This document shows, piece after piece, positions 13,506-26,921 of a DNA stretch of 64,000 nt; position 1 is the first letter of the stretch; each line of letters opens with the position of its first letter. The translations under genes and the position numbers were made by a program. The notes beneath the pieces were generated by a model, which saw nothing but the letters and a program-made list of their open reading frames with translations, was not told the origin of the DNA and made no database searches. Source of the DNA: Primula veris (taxonomy: Eukaryota; Streptophyta; Magnoliopsida; Ericales; Primulaceae); assembly GCA_963682055.1 (NCBI GenBank), contig OY821740.1:41312795-41376794 (forward strand), read 5' to 3'.

Positions 13506-15561
13506 CTAAACGGATCCGATTTGGATTGGTTTTGCCTCCTTGTCTAATAATCTAGGACGACCGGTCCCTAAGAAAAAAAGTCAATGAATCCCCCTAATCT
13601 TGTTTTTCTTTGCAGTTTTTTTTTCCTCTTATAAAAAGATATCCATTAAAACGTATCACCATCCATTTTGGTCACTTATGTTCTGCTATGTACTGTATTC
13701 AATAGGTTCAGTAAATGATGTTTCACTCTCATCGGCGACGTAACGTTTTCACATTAAAATAAACAATGTTTCAGTACTCGAAATATAGTTCTATCTTAGA
13801 GAAACAAAAATATAGAATGTAATAACGGGAATAGAGTTGTTTCAGTATTTAGAATAACTATTGCAGCTGCTTGTCTATAAGCTTGTTAATTTGGTCTATC
13901 CTTGTGCAGACGTCTGTCGTGCTCGACTGCTCGTAAGCTTTATAAGATTGAGTGTCCTAATTAGTGTTTATGGGCCATGAAAGCCGTCTTGAGCAAAAAT
14001 ATGTACAATGAATATTAGCTATAAAACCGGAGTATACCATGATTAATTAGGATTTACAGAAAATAGCAAGAACATATAGTAGTATCGGTGATGCTTGGTT
14101 TGATGCTGCAATATATATTCCATGAACAAAATCTTGCCAGTTCCAAAGGTAAGCTGCTTTTGTTTTTTATTTCACATGTTGTAAGACGGAAACAAAACAA
14201 AAAAACATAGCATTTACATTCTCTTAACTCTGCAAAAAGTTTTCTTTTAAACAATGCTTCTTCTTCTAGCTAGTTTTTGTCCGCTTAATCTTATCGCCGA
14301 TCTTCTACAATATTTACCTAAGACGTGACGGTAGAAAGTAATTTTGATGAAAACACTGGAGTTTATTTATCAGAAGAAACCCTCCCGTAGAACATTTGAA
14401 GCTTCAACTAACTAATAGGCTAAAAAGGTCATATGAGTACAAGTTAATGTCACGACGTACAAGTTTTATTTTCCCACATCTAAAATGAAATTGTTAGCGC
14501 AAATAACGTGTTTTTCGATTCACCCCGCAAGAAATGCCCTGCCATATATTCAGTATTTCTACATAAACTGTGTCTTCACATGTAGAATTCAATATTAGGC
14601 TCCTTCAAAACACATGCATGACTCTGATTAAAATATTATATGCGTGACCTTTTATATATAATATATGCATATGATTTTAACATGTAAGTCGTAACACATC
14701 AATTGACTGATAGGTTCATGCATTCCATGACATTAACATATATAGTTGATTGTGAAGGGCGTGATTTGTATATATATATATATTTCATAAGATGTGATAC
14801 ATTTTAGTATTCAAAAAAAACTTGTCTTACTTTCTGAAGCATATCATTTATATAACATGAACATGTTTGTTTTCATCTCCTAACCCACTAATAATTATTT
14901 GTAATATAATAAGGAACTTGAATTAGCAATGCTGGACATGAATTGCTAGTTAATTTTGTGTGTGCTATGTGGAACAATATAATCCCTTAGATTTGGCTCG
15001 CCAATGACAATCAACCAACGGCCTAAGCCGGTTCTCTAATGCACTTTTTATGTGTGGTCGCTTTTTATTTAGGACTTTAATCGTGAGTGCTATCTATCTT
15101 TTCATATTAATCAATAATTTCTTATCCTTAGTTTCATCGTTTAGATAACATCTTTAATTAGGTTCACAATCCAACTCCTCCTGTAGGACACAATAGATAG
15201 ACAGTGGTACCTTTTTCAAGATTCCAAAAACATAATCTCTTTTACTAAAATTTAGTTGAATATCACTTGATCAGAAAGTGTCTCTTGGCAATAGTAAAAA
15301 ATAACTTGGATCTCATTTAGAGAAACATAAGATAGCTAGATTCGTATTAATTTTTGTATATATAGTAGTATCTTATAAAACTGATGGGTACATTTGGTCC
15401 GGTAGAAATGTGAGTCATCAGTTGTCCAATATAATATTGTCATCATGCAGAGGTCACGCATTTCGTTTCATGCATTTCACAACCTAGTTTCAACATTGTT
15501 CATAATATTGTTAAGTTTCTTTTATAAAAGGGAAAAAATATATTTAATATAGTAAACTATA

Positions 15562-15992
15562 GTACTGTTAATGATTTGGATACTCAGCTTTCAAATTTTT
15601 CAATTTGAGTACCACACTATAATAATTTTTCAATTTAGGTACCACCGTCTAAATAAATCACGAAATCATGTCACGTAACATTTGACAAACATTAATTTGA
15701 TAGGCTAATTTGACAATTTTGCAAAAAAAAAATTTCCCCAGTTTGACACATTAAAAAAATTAGCATATAATCCAAATTTTTGTTATGTGTGAAATTGGGG
15801 GAAACGTTTTTATAGGATGACATGTTTTTATGCAAAATTGTCAAATTAGCCTCTCAAATTAATGTTTGTCAAATGTCACGTGACATGATTCCGTGATTTA
15901 TTTAGACGGTGGTACTTAAATTGAAAAGTTATTATAGTATGGTATCTAAATTAAAAATTTTGAAAGATATGTACCCAAATCGTTAAAAGTAG
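15562..15992. mobile_element. Large inverted-repeat (foldback) MITE, about 430 bp
   Basis: The left arm (about 15562-15735) and right arm (about 15815-15992) are inverted copies over roughly 170 bp with about 85-90% identity by eye. Shared blocks include TAGGTACCACCGTCTAAATA / TATTTAGACGGTGGTAC and TTGACAAACATTAATTTGA / TCAAATTAATGTTTGTCAA. The short centre holds no coding sequence. Arm length and absence of coding suggest a Mutator-like or foldback MITE; no clear target duplication was found, so the superfamily is open. Confidence 0.75.
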
Positions 15993-17390
15993 ATAATTTG
16001 GTATAATCAACCTATAAAACCCTTTTTATAAAATATAGTTGAAAAGGTTATTATGGCTACGGATTTTTCGGTTGGTTAATTCACGATTAACACATAAAAA
16101 ATTGAATATTTGCATATTTAATCCAATTTGCATGAAATTGCAGGCCTTAGGCACTTTAATAAACTTATGTTGTAGTTAATGGTTTTGATCGGATTTGTTA
16201 TCAGATTTATGTCACTAGGGGGCATGTCCCTAGTATTGATACATGCAGTTTATAATAAACACCTGTTTTGTGCCGAAAAAAGGTTGTGTAGACAGTAAAT
16301 CTAAAAAAAAATACATATTGAATCTTATATAGAATGAAATTTGAAATAATCCGTCGGTTAAAAAAATCACTTTCTGCCAACAATTATTGGTTAATGTTAA
16401 TGGTATGTAAAGAGCAAGTAATACTATGCCACGTTTGTATATATATATATGAAAAGAAGGCCAAGAACACGACGGACTCCATATAGAATTTTGTTAGTGT
16501 CTGTCTACCTCAAATCTCAACCACTACCCACAACTCGGATATCGTTAATTTTATGACCATAATTGCATGCCATCACACCGGTTCTGGATGCTTTATTCTG
16601 AAATTACTGTTTAGACTTATATTTTAGTAACAGCTCGAAATTTAAAATTCCTCTTAGCCATGAATTACACAAGCTTTAACTTAAAACAAACAGTCAAACA
16701 AGTCCCAAAAAATTATGGAGCACCCGTCTCTGAGAATAGTGAATCGTGACAGTATTTTTCCTTTTTTAATAAAATGCACGTATATTAATTGCACATTTAT
16801 ATCCCGGTTGTTTCGGAGTTTACGAAGCCACTTAGCATTATTGTCTTGAAATACATCCGGCTAATAATACCTTTAATTACTATTTTCTTTTCCTTCTTTT
16901 TTGGAAATTTAATTAGGTCTGCGCTCTTAACCTTATAAGTAATTTGACTGACTCACACGACAATGATAATGATTGATGTCACCATTAAATATTATCACAA
17001 AACTATATACGATCAGAAAATCGGAAATCCCATGTGAGCACACCAATCTTATAGACGAAGTGACAGACATTGATGCAAACTACTCTTAAAATAATTAAGC
17101 TGATCAAAGCTGCTATAGACAAGGGGGTGAAAGTATCACTTTCTGAATATGATGGTGCTCGGAGAAAATTTATCATTGAGTAAAATGAATTAAGGAGCTC
17201 AGTCCCGGGGTTAGTCTGCCTCTAATGCACGACACATGTCCCAAAGGACCATTACATTTATATTGGTGGTCACTTTCAATAACTTTTCACTATATGCATC
17301 GACTAAATTGAGAAACTACTTGATGGTTCAAGAGGACTGTCTGTTTAACTGTACAAATTACAATAATTGCATGGTCATTATAATTATATA

Positions 17391-17668
17391 CTTCCTCCGT
17401 CTTCAAAATGAGTGTCGTGTTTCTAAAAATGTGATTTTTAATTATTTGAATTAATTTTTACTTTTATTCAACAAAAAGTATCAAAAGAATCTAAATTTAT
17501 TAGACAACAACTATTTCTTACTTACAATATGAGATTATAAGTGTAAATTTGATTATATGAATTAACTAACCAAAAAAATCAAAAAATGATAAACAGAAAA
17601 TTTACTAAAAAAATGTAAGTGAATTTGTTTTGGGACCTTCAAAATAGAAAGCATGACATTTACTCAAC
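17391..17668. mobile_element. Stowaway-like MITE remnant
   Basis: The left end after a TA reads CTTCCTCCGTCTTCAAAATGAGTGTC, close to the conserved Stowaway terminus. The right end is eroded: TTTTGGGACCTTCAAAATAG at about 17626-17645 resembles the expected mirror but continues into a second partial terminal motif. No intact TA-flanked right end was found, so the right boundary is approximate. Confidence 0.5.
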
Positions 17669-18541
17669 TAATTCAAGTGGAAGATTTTTCCGAAGAGAAG
17701 CAAGTTAAATTAATGTTTTGTGAAAGGAAAACTCTTAAAATTTAAGAGTTTGTGCCTTCGTGGTACCAAATAAACGAGATGAGAAAATATGACAATACGT
17801 CTATAATATAGACAATTTTTTTTAACACCAACAGCTGTATTATTATTGAATAAACCAATCCGATAAGAAATGGGAAAACAACTCAAGTCTTATATTACAG
17901 AAAAATAGATCCCTATAGCTATATAGACAATTAAATATTTGCAGAATCACTTGAATATATAGGACAACTTTTATAGGGAAATGATTTAAATTTGTCATTA
18001 AATACATTAATTAAACTTGAAATCAAAATCTGATTCGTTTTATCATCTCAAAATTAACACTCATAAAAAATAAGATGAACGCTCTCATAACCTATACTGC
18101 ACTTTATGAGTCCAAATATTATATTCATTATTATTTATCCCTTTCTTGTCTTCTTACTTATTTTCACTTAAATTTTAGATTTTCACAACTTATACCGTAA
18201 ATTTATAAACTTTTATATTATATTGTATTCAAATTTTAAAACATTTGAATATAATATTATTTTAGATAATTTTTTTAATATTCAATGTTTAATTTACACT
18301 AATTTATACATTTATTTCAAAATAATTTTTTTGTGAATTTTATTTTAAAAATAATTATTGGAATGTATTGATACATGTATTATAATAATTGTACAAAAAA
18401 TTTCAAGTTTTTTGCAATTTTTTTTTTGATAAAACAAGTAACAAGGCACGGAAAGAGATATAAAAATGGGATAGAATATTTGTAATCATACTTTGTATTT
18501 TTTATTTTTTTTTTTATTTTTTTTTGTCTCTCTCTCTGTCT

Positions 18542-18619
18542 CACTTTTTTTATGTCTCACTTCTCTCTATTTTTACCTGACACTTTTTTTATGTCTCACT
18601 TCTCTCTATTTTTACCTGA
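18542..18619. repeat. Two exact tandem 39-bp pyrimidine-rich units
   Basis: The unit beginning CACTTTTTTTATGTCTCACT occurs twice head to tail (18542-18580, 18581-18619) without a difference, which implies a recent duplication. It follows a T- and TCTC-rich tract. It is not coding. Confidence 0.9.
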
Positions 18620-21094
18620 CATTAGAGCAATTGCTCTTTCCATTCTTTCCGTACATGTATGTCTTCAATATTTGTAATATTCATAAAGTATCCCAAACCC
18701 CCTTTTATAAATATTGGTACAATATCTAATATACAATTAAATTGGGGAACACCATATTAATTATCATCAACCGTACGTAGATTATAATTGGTAGAAACAT
18801 CTTGTTTATAATATAATAGACTTAATTGTGTCTTTTGGACACATGCACATTCTAATGACATAGTTTAGAAATTTACATTAATTTAACTTAATTTATGCCG
18901 AAATTAAGGTTCATAACTCAATTATTCTTAGATTTTGATAATGCTATGCATATTCATCAATTTTGCTCAAAATGTGCCAAGACTTTGAAAACCTGGTTAG
19001 GGGTGAATTAATTAGTTGTTTAAACATAGAGCAAACGATTGGAATAAAAGATAAGGATTTTATTTTTTCCTTTCATAATTATTATACTAAGTTCTAATCA
19101 AATTCCTTAGAATAAATAGTCCACATTTTGATGTCAACTTTGATGTTTTTTTATAATGTTCATATAACTTCCTCTTATTTAATATAATTATTATGGACTT
19201 GTGAATATGCTTGTAAAAAGTAATTACACTTTTTTTAATTGGATCAACAATCAATATCAAAATTTAAGCCTAATTTTTAACATGCATTTGAATATAAGAA
19301 ATTTCTAATGCCTTATGTTCATACAAGTTAAGATATAGTTTAGAAACATCAAGCTTTTAGAAAAATAGACAATATTGTTACCTTTTTGGCCTACATGTCT
19401 AAGGATGATTGGAACAAAATTTCCATGCATAATTCCATATGTAATCACTAATCTGCAGTGACATTAGTAATTTTTTTTTTTAGTCCCAAATTATAAGACA
19501 TGTACAAAACAATGTTTAATTTTTATGGGTAAATAACTCGCATTCAATTATCATATAACCCTGTAATTTGGGACGCAATGCAGGATTTAAATTCTGATTT
19601 ATAGTATCTATCCCGTGTGTACACGTAACGTATATACAAAGCTAATTGAGATTTAAAAAATAAAAAACTTAAAACTAGCCAATAGTCAATAGACACTGCT
19701 TACCTCTGATTGGTTGAGCTCTTGACTAGATGCCACGTGGGACCCTTCAGTGTGGTAGTTTTGATTAGATGTGGGACCCACTTTCCAGCGAATCTTCATA
19801 TACGTTTGACGCGTGTACATTATTAATGGGACCATAAATATTAGAGTGACCTTAGTGCAAATGCTAAAGCCACAAAAGTCCAAAGTCTTTAAATGAAAAT
19901 TCAATAAAATGATAAAAGAAAAGGCCAAAAGCCAAAAAGCCAAAAGTTTCGGAGTTAATACTACTTTTATTTTACATAAGAGCACGTGGTCACTATGCGT
20001 GGACCAAATTTACTCAATTTTGTATAATTAATTTTTGATAATCTTATCCGTTTTTTTATATCTTTTCGTAATTATTTTTGATTTATTTTTGCAAATCAAC
20101 TGTTTATATTATTTCTTTTAAGTGTTTGTTTTGAAAAAAATATGAAATTTGACATTTCATATTTTTTTTATATTTAATTGTTTGTTTAACAATTTATAAA
20201 GTAGTAATATCAATAAATATCAAAATAAATATATAAAAGATCAAATTTTACATATTTATTTGAAGAAACATTTTAGAAATAAAATAATGAGTTAATTTAA
20301 TAAAAATAAATAAATTACAAATACCTCTGACCAAAATATAATCATACAAACTTAACATAATTTGAACCCCACGCGTAACTATATCATTTTTGAAAAAGAG
20401 GAGGTGGGGATTGTAGCGAGGAATGAGGTCATAGTTTTCCTAATTCTATTTACTTAATTTAAATAATTATTTTTACACATTCTTACGTACACTCATCATG
20501 ACTCATCCCTACCCCTTTTTAGACCATGCTATATATACAGTGTAATTCTAATATTTAATAGTGTTCACTTCCTAACATAACAATCCGTATGCAAGATTTA
20601 GCCTAAAGTGTTTCTACTTTAATTTAACCTCTTTTCCTTAGTGTGACAGTTTACTTGGTCAGTTTCTAGCAAAATCAGCGAAAGAGAAATGTCTGAAAAC
20701 TAACACCGACTTAACTGACAACATATATATATGAACTTATCATTTACTATTATAGATTTCTATCAATAGAGATGTGAACTCTCGATCTTTCCATTCATAT
20801 GCAGTGTAGTACCACATTCGCTATTAATTAAGTGGATGGTAAGATTTGATAGCAACCGCATCAGTAACCTTTAAATTTTTCTTAAATTTAAAGTGAGAAG
20901 TATATTTTTAAACCTTTTAGAAAACCACTTAACTTTTATACTGTTTGTCAGCTTTTTTTTATTATCAATTTCCATATACAACCCAAATATTATAAATTTA
21001 ATCTTATATATATATACGAGTGACTATGTATAGACATCAACTTATATATATTAAACTCTATATGCTTACATACTAGTTAGGTCTCCGGTACTTT

Positions 21095-21510
21095 TTAAGT
21101 ACAATCGAGAAATTTAATTTAATTATTTTTTCATAAAAACTAATTAAATATAATTTTATTTATATAATAATGTGAATATTTTGGAAGTAAGAAGTACAAT
21201 GAATTTAATTAAATTAAATTTACACAGTAGTTATAAAAATTATATTAACTTTCACCGAAAACGGTCATACTTAAAACCCAAATTGCCTAAAAAATTGTTA
21301 ATTCTATTATCGGAATATTTGTAATTTGTAACTTGAATCTTACTTTTAGAAGAAAATGTTTTTTTATTGACGTACATTTTACCATCGTACCCAAAATTTT
21401 AACTTTTAATGTATCATCGTACCCAAAATTTTAACGTTTGTCATTTCACCGTAATCTTATCGTTCCCGAATATGATACTCGTATTCGTATCAATACACGG
21501 TACAACATAG
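21095..21510. repeat. Dispersed non-coding repeat, copy 1
   Basis: This stretch and 41500-41880 share a collinear series of short blocks, including ATAATGTGAA, TTTAATTAAATT, AAAATTATATTAAC, TTGTTAATT, TTTTTATTGAC and a GTACC/TACTCGTAT ending, with similar spacing. That order indicates two diverged copies of one element of about 400 bp. No ends or target duplication were defined. Internally the segment ACCATCGTACCCAAAATTTT is repeated in tandem near 21380-21435. Confidence 0.5.
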
Positions 21511-24194
21511 ATGAAAATTAATATGTTTTACTCATAAGGAAATGAAAAAGATTCCCTTAGCTTAAAATATAAGGAAAAAGAAGGGAAGATGATGCAATAG
21601 GTTTTTTTTAGACAAAACCTTAAAATCAAGAAAATGAGTGGATATGAGGTTGCTGATGCAAGTGCTCTGAAAATGAATATACGAGTGTTAGGTAGAAAAA
21701 TAAACTTTATTAATACGTATAAGTTAAAGAAATAAAAGATGAAAATGAGATAGAAGACCAATTTTTGTTTTCATTTGACTTTTAAGACACAACAACGTAC
21801 AATTAGCAAGCACAAAATATTGGGTTACAACCCGCTAGAATATATCGTCGACATTGGGTTGCTTAACATGTAAGACCGATACTGTCTTGCAAAGAAGTAT
21901 GGTAGAGTTCTCCAAACACGTATTAATCAATTGGCTCTTATGTTTAAATTGTCTGGTTTACCAAATTCCAACAGGAGAAAATACAGGTTTGAAAGTGCTC
22001 TAAATAGTCCAACTACATGTGAGGCATTCTCACAAATAATATTTCTCGTGTGTAAATTCTCTGGCAAAACAAAAATAACTTGATTTTGTAATGTTACCAA
22101 TGAATAAAATTGGAGAGCATTGCCTCTTTGAACAAAAAAAAGGTCATTGTAAAAGAAAAATACAATGTATCTTGGTGAAGCAGCACTTTTATTACTACTA
22201 TTTGGTTTCTCCTTTTTCTCTCCAAAATAATAAAATCTAAAAGTTATCTACTCTACCAAAAGATTAGCAGTAGCCAGTAGGTTTTACAGTACCTAGTTTT
22301 GAACATTGAATGTGTAAAAAAGAAAAGGCTCTTGCATAATTGCATTGAATTCCATAAACGTCCTAGTTTAAAGAAAAAAACAATGATAAAATTCATGCTT
22401 AGCATCAAATCACATCCATAACACATAGTATGTTGTACCACTTAAATACTCATCAATCACCTATTTAAATAGTAATAAAAGAGAAATGTTGTATCCATAA
22501 AGTTATGGCTTAGAAATGAAGTCAAACTTCTTGAGGATTAAGAAGATGTGAAGAAATTAGGAGAAAAACAAAATTGAATGCAACTTGCAACCTTGCTTTC
22601 AAAAGATATCGAATTTCATCATTTCTAAAATTCTGTGGAAGTTTTTTAATCAAAAATTGCAATGCAATTTCTATGAAGCTGGTATCCGCCTTTTTCATTT
22701 GGCTAAGCTTGAGATAATACTTAAATAGGATTTAGAGAGACGATGAATAGAAGAATACCATGACAAATAAAGTTACAATCATGTCCTCGAAATGCAAAAT
22801 CGCAGAATTTGAAGCTGAAAATTAAAACCAAATAAAAATTTTAAACTAAAATTATACTTGCGAGGAACTCGAGGGGCCTTCTGAGTAAATAACAACGTAA
22901 TTGGTCTATAATTTGACAGCTGTGCAAAAGCTTTCTAATCTTTATTTTCCCCAATAAACATGTTTATTGGAGTATTATAGCAGTTGCTAACAAACTTGGG
23001 ATTACTTTTTGTTTGCGCAAACTTTTTTATCGTACATTTTTAACACTGTATTTAAAGTACATTTATTGATTTAGCGACCATGCATTCAGTTTGGTGCTAG
23101 TGAGAGTTTGAGTTTTAATGCTAGTTGTATTTAATTTTGGCAAATAAGAATATTTATGTGTCGACTTATTCATGTGTACGTTGTGTTACAGTTGATTGTT
23201 CTTTGTAAGGTGTCGGATGCTCACAGTTTCACATAGATGTTTCCTCTTCTGCTATTTTGTACGTTGTATTTCTTGCCGGAAAATTGTGTTTGTTTTAATC
23301 ATGTGACTTGTAGTCTAATGTGTTTTGCAATTTCTTTTTGAAATTTGCATTTTCTATTTTGATCAATCAAATACTATAGGTACTCTCCCTCTTAGAAAAA
23401 AAAAGACTTACTTTTATTAGAAGAAATTACATATATTAGCCTTTTTTGAGCATTAAAGTAGGTGCCATAGTGGTTGGTTCTGTGTCCCTTTAATTCCTTT
23501 ATCTTCAAACTCTTACCTTCATCCACATAAAATACAAAAATAAATTAAAAGAAAACGAAAGCAAGACAAGGAGATATTTGTTAATGATCAACAAATATGG
23601 CCCCTCCATCTTGTAACTGTTCATCTATTCTTATCATCTTCTCTTTTTTATCTTCACTATAATTACATCCATGGGCGTATGTTATTCGCGGTTACCACAA
23701 AAAGCTCACAATTTTAAAAAATAATTTTTTTTATTAGTGTTTTTAGAAATAATTTATATATAAGGTATTTTTAGCAACCGTTTAAGTTTTTTTTTGGTAA
23801 CTACTCTCAAAAATATATATTGTTAATGCAATAACATATTATTATGATGTTGTATGCGATGCTAATATATAATAGTACCTAAAAACTAACATATAGGTAA
23901 TTGATAATAAAAGACACTTTACACCAAATTACCATATTGATACGCAACACACATCCTGAAAAAATTATAAAAAATAATAATAATTACAATAACAGATAGT
24001 GGTGAGGGTAAACAAAATTTATAAAATATTTTTTTGTTGGTTTGTATTCTAATTAAGTGAAATGAGTACAATGAAATTGTGTAATAGATATTTGATTATT
24101 TGTATATATCCATTATTTAATATAAGTTTGGTTTTTCAGCTATAAAATTTTTTTTACGTTCGTTTCTTAATATTTTAATCTTTATTCTTAATTT

Positions 24195-24392
24195 TACCTT
24201 TTTGTATCGTTTTGGTTTCTATTTTATTTATTTTGTAGTCAATTTTGAAACACTGAAACTTTTGAGACGTGACTGCACGTGACATTACTGTTATGGGTTA
24301 TTTTGGGAGTTTGAAAAAAAGTCGTAATTATCAAAATTGAGCGAAAAAAAATAAAATAGAAATCAAATACATTTTAATTAAGAAATCCGGGT
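24195..24392. repeat. Imperfect inverted repeat (MITE-like)
   Basis: The left arm GTTTCTATTTTATTTATTTTG...CAATTTTGA (about 24210-24250) is mirrored by TCAAAATTGAGCG...AAATAAAATAGAAATC (about 24330-24365). Weaker pairing extends outward to about 24165 and 24410. No target duplication was confirmed. Confidence 0.45.
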
Positions 24393-24919
24393 TAAAAAAT
24401 GAAGAAAATACGGTAAAAATCCGGCTTCTCAGTGTTTATACTTTGAAAAATATTATGTGTTTTTATTAATTATTTTGGAAATTTCATAAATTTGGTACTG
24501 CTTCAGCCCCTGATCCAAACAAGTTGGCTTATTTGGAACTTAAAACAAGTAAAATTTTGCTCAGCTAGGTTTTTATAGTTTTTTCAGTTGAGGCCTGTAA
24601 ATTAAAAAAAATATATAGATATATACTTTAAGATGTTGAAACACAAAATATATTAGTAGAATATGAAGGAAGTAGTATTATTATGTGTTTATTTATAAGT
24701 AACACTTTTACCTTTAGCTTCGTACTACCATTTTGATTCTGTAGGGATAAAGTAATAAATTCTAAATTGAGTGGAAGAAGACATTTCCTCGTCCAATAGA
24801 GTTTGTATCTTCTGACAAACTAAGAAATGTCACCTTTCCCCTATTCAATAAAAAAATTAACCTTTATATGAATAGCAATAATTGGATGTAAACACACCTA
24901 CAACATACATATCTTTCTG

Positions 24920-26921
24920 CATATCTCTCTCTATCTCTCTCATCAAATTAGGGAGGTCAAATCGATACTTGAGGATTCTAATGTTTTGATCTATTCGCAG
25001 GTACTTCATAATTCACATAACCTTATTTAATATTTTATTTTTTAGTTCTAAGTATATTTTAATTGATTAAAGTAGGGAGATATAAGTGTGTGTAGATAAA
25101 AATGAGTGAATAAAAAGATGAGCATCTTTGAACAAAGACTCTTTTAGTCCTCTCCTTTTCCCTTTTCTTTTACTTTGGTTTTCTTTCTTTTCCCCATTTT
25201 AAAAGTGTTTTCAGAGACGATTTTGTTCTGACACAAAAACACTTAAACAAAAACTGTCCAGATCCATAGGCAAATAGATCTATGTTTTATTTGTGACATG
25301 TACAAATCAAGATATACTTATATATAGCTATAGAGACATGTGGGTATGGGCTTTATGATTTGATGATGTCTACAGTCTATATTTATTTCCTCTGATTTTT
25401 TTTTAAAAATAACTTCACAAAATTCAGGTGATGATTTAGGAACACGTGCAGAGCCAGAATTTTACCAGACCAGGTATGTATATTTTTATTTTCTTGCAAT
25501 CATAAGGAGTACGTTATTAATAACGAAATTATTATTAGCTCATACTTTAATTCAGTCAAAACTGAATTTGTGTGTATTGCTCATAGTGAACGTTTTGTAT
25601 GTAAAGGGACACTTGTTTTTTGTTTTTTTTCATTTGATCTTCCATCTCTTGCTCCTATATTGATTGTATAAACTAGCTTCGATAATCACAAGTGAAATCA
25701 ACATTACAAGATAGTAATTTTTTTACGATATTAAGATCTGAGTATACTTTTCCAAAATAAATAAAAAGATAATTTAACTGCTCACAGCCCACTCTTGCAG
25801 GTTACCAACAATAGTTTCTGAATTTCAAACAGTTGTAATCCACAGATGAAAAAAGCTTCACAACATTATCAAAGTACATATAATTTACATATAAAAGTAA
25901 AACGAAAGTTTTAGAAGAATCAACACAATCAACTTTATTTCAGGTTCGGGTTATGCATTTTAGAAAAAAAAAATGAAATTCAAGAAAACTATGCTTCAAA
26001 TTTAAATTTCCTCATGTTGTTTTGGATCACAAGTTATTTTGTGAATTGACGCCACTCATTAAAACATCACAAACCCCTTAATTTATTTATTTTTGATAAC
26101 TGGAAACATTTTTTTTCCTGTACGCATAAAAAAAAACCTCATTATATTATACATGTAACGTGTAGCTACTAGTAGCTACAGTGCTACTAGCCAAAGAGAT
26201 ATACCTATGTGGATATTTCTCAAAAATATGCAACAACTTTTTTTCTGACCACTTATCCAATTGAATACAATATTGTTTATCAGAGAAAAGATTTGGTTAC
26301 ACATCATTTCTCAAAGATTGATTGTTTCCCTAATTTTTTACATTAATTAGTATATCTTTTTTTAAAAAAATATAATCAAACTGCTGAAAACCCAAATTTG
26401 CATTTTTCATACTAACACCACATAGTAAAATTATGTTAATCACATTTTGTTTGTCCACATACTCACTTTCCTCGTTATTTTTCAATAAATATGTCTAAAA
26501 TCAAAATTTGTGTAAATTTATTGACGGGGATCCATTCTAAATAATAGTAATAATATTTTTTTATAAGTTACATGGTCTGATAATAAAAAATAAAAGAGAA
26601 AAGCTTTGGGTTTTTTTCTCCATATAGTAGTAATACACTAAACACGTATATATATTTCTTTTGCTTAATTTGATTAGATACGTTGGATGGATTCTGTATT
26701 ACATTTTAATTTAAAGACCAAATATGTCAAGGTTTAATAATTGTTTCGATTCAGAAAATCAGGACTAAATAAATATTTCCAACTATATATCAGACACACA
26801 AGTGTGGTTATTATTGTTTTACCTATATATCACTCTTTTATGATCTGACTGAAAAAGAAACTAACACAATCTATTTTCAGTGTGACAGAAGAAGAATCAG
26901 CTATACCTACATATCGTTTGG
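24920..26921 (+). promoter_or_regulatory. Putative spliced 5' leader of the BLH1-like gene
   Basis: Upstream of the BLH1-like start codon there is a CT-rich transcript-start-like stretch (24920-24955). Splice-like sites could define a leader in pieces: a first exon ending TTCGCAG at 25000 before GTACTT; a small exon 25428-25473 between TTCAG and GTATGT; and an acceptor TATTTTCAG at 26872-26880 opening the exon with the ATG. BEL1-like genes often have introns in the 5' UTR, which makes this plausible. A TATA-like TTTATATGAA lies near 24862. All boundaries are inferred from motifs only. Confidence 0.45.

Larger units (their letters stand above)
12316..24900. other. 12.6-kb gene-free interval with repeat debris
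   Basis: I find no host gene here on either strand. The open frames are short, in low-complexity AT-rich sequence, and lack recognisable domains or splice partners. It contains the repeats listed separately (13038, 13160, 15562, 17391, 18542, 21095, 24195). Two ACGT-core G-boxes (CACGTG near 19734 and 19982) sit in a slightly GC-richer patch but have no adjacent gene. Confidence 0.5.

Noticed and set aside
19686..19985. 99-codon minus-strand frame with G-box motifs nearby
   Set aside because: The translation resembles random AT-rich sequence with hydrophobic bias, and there is no gene structure.
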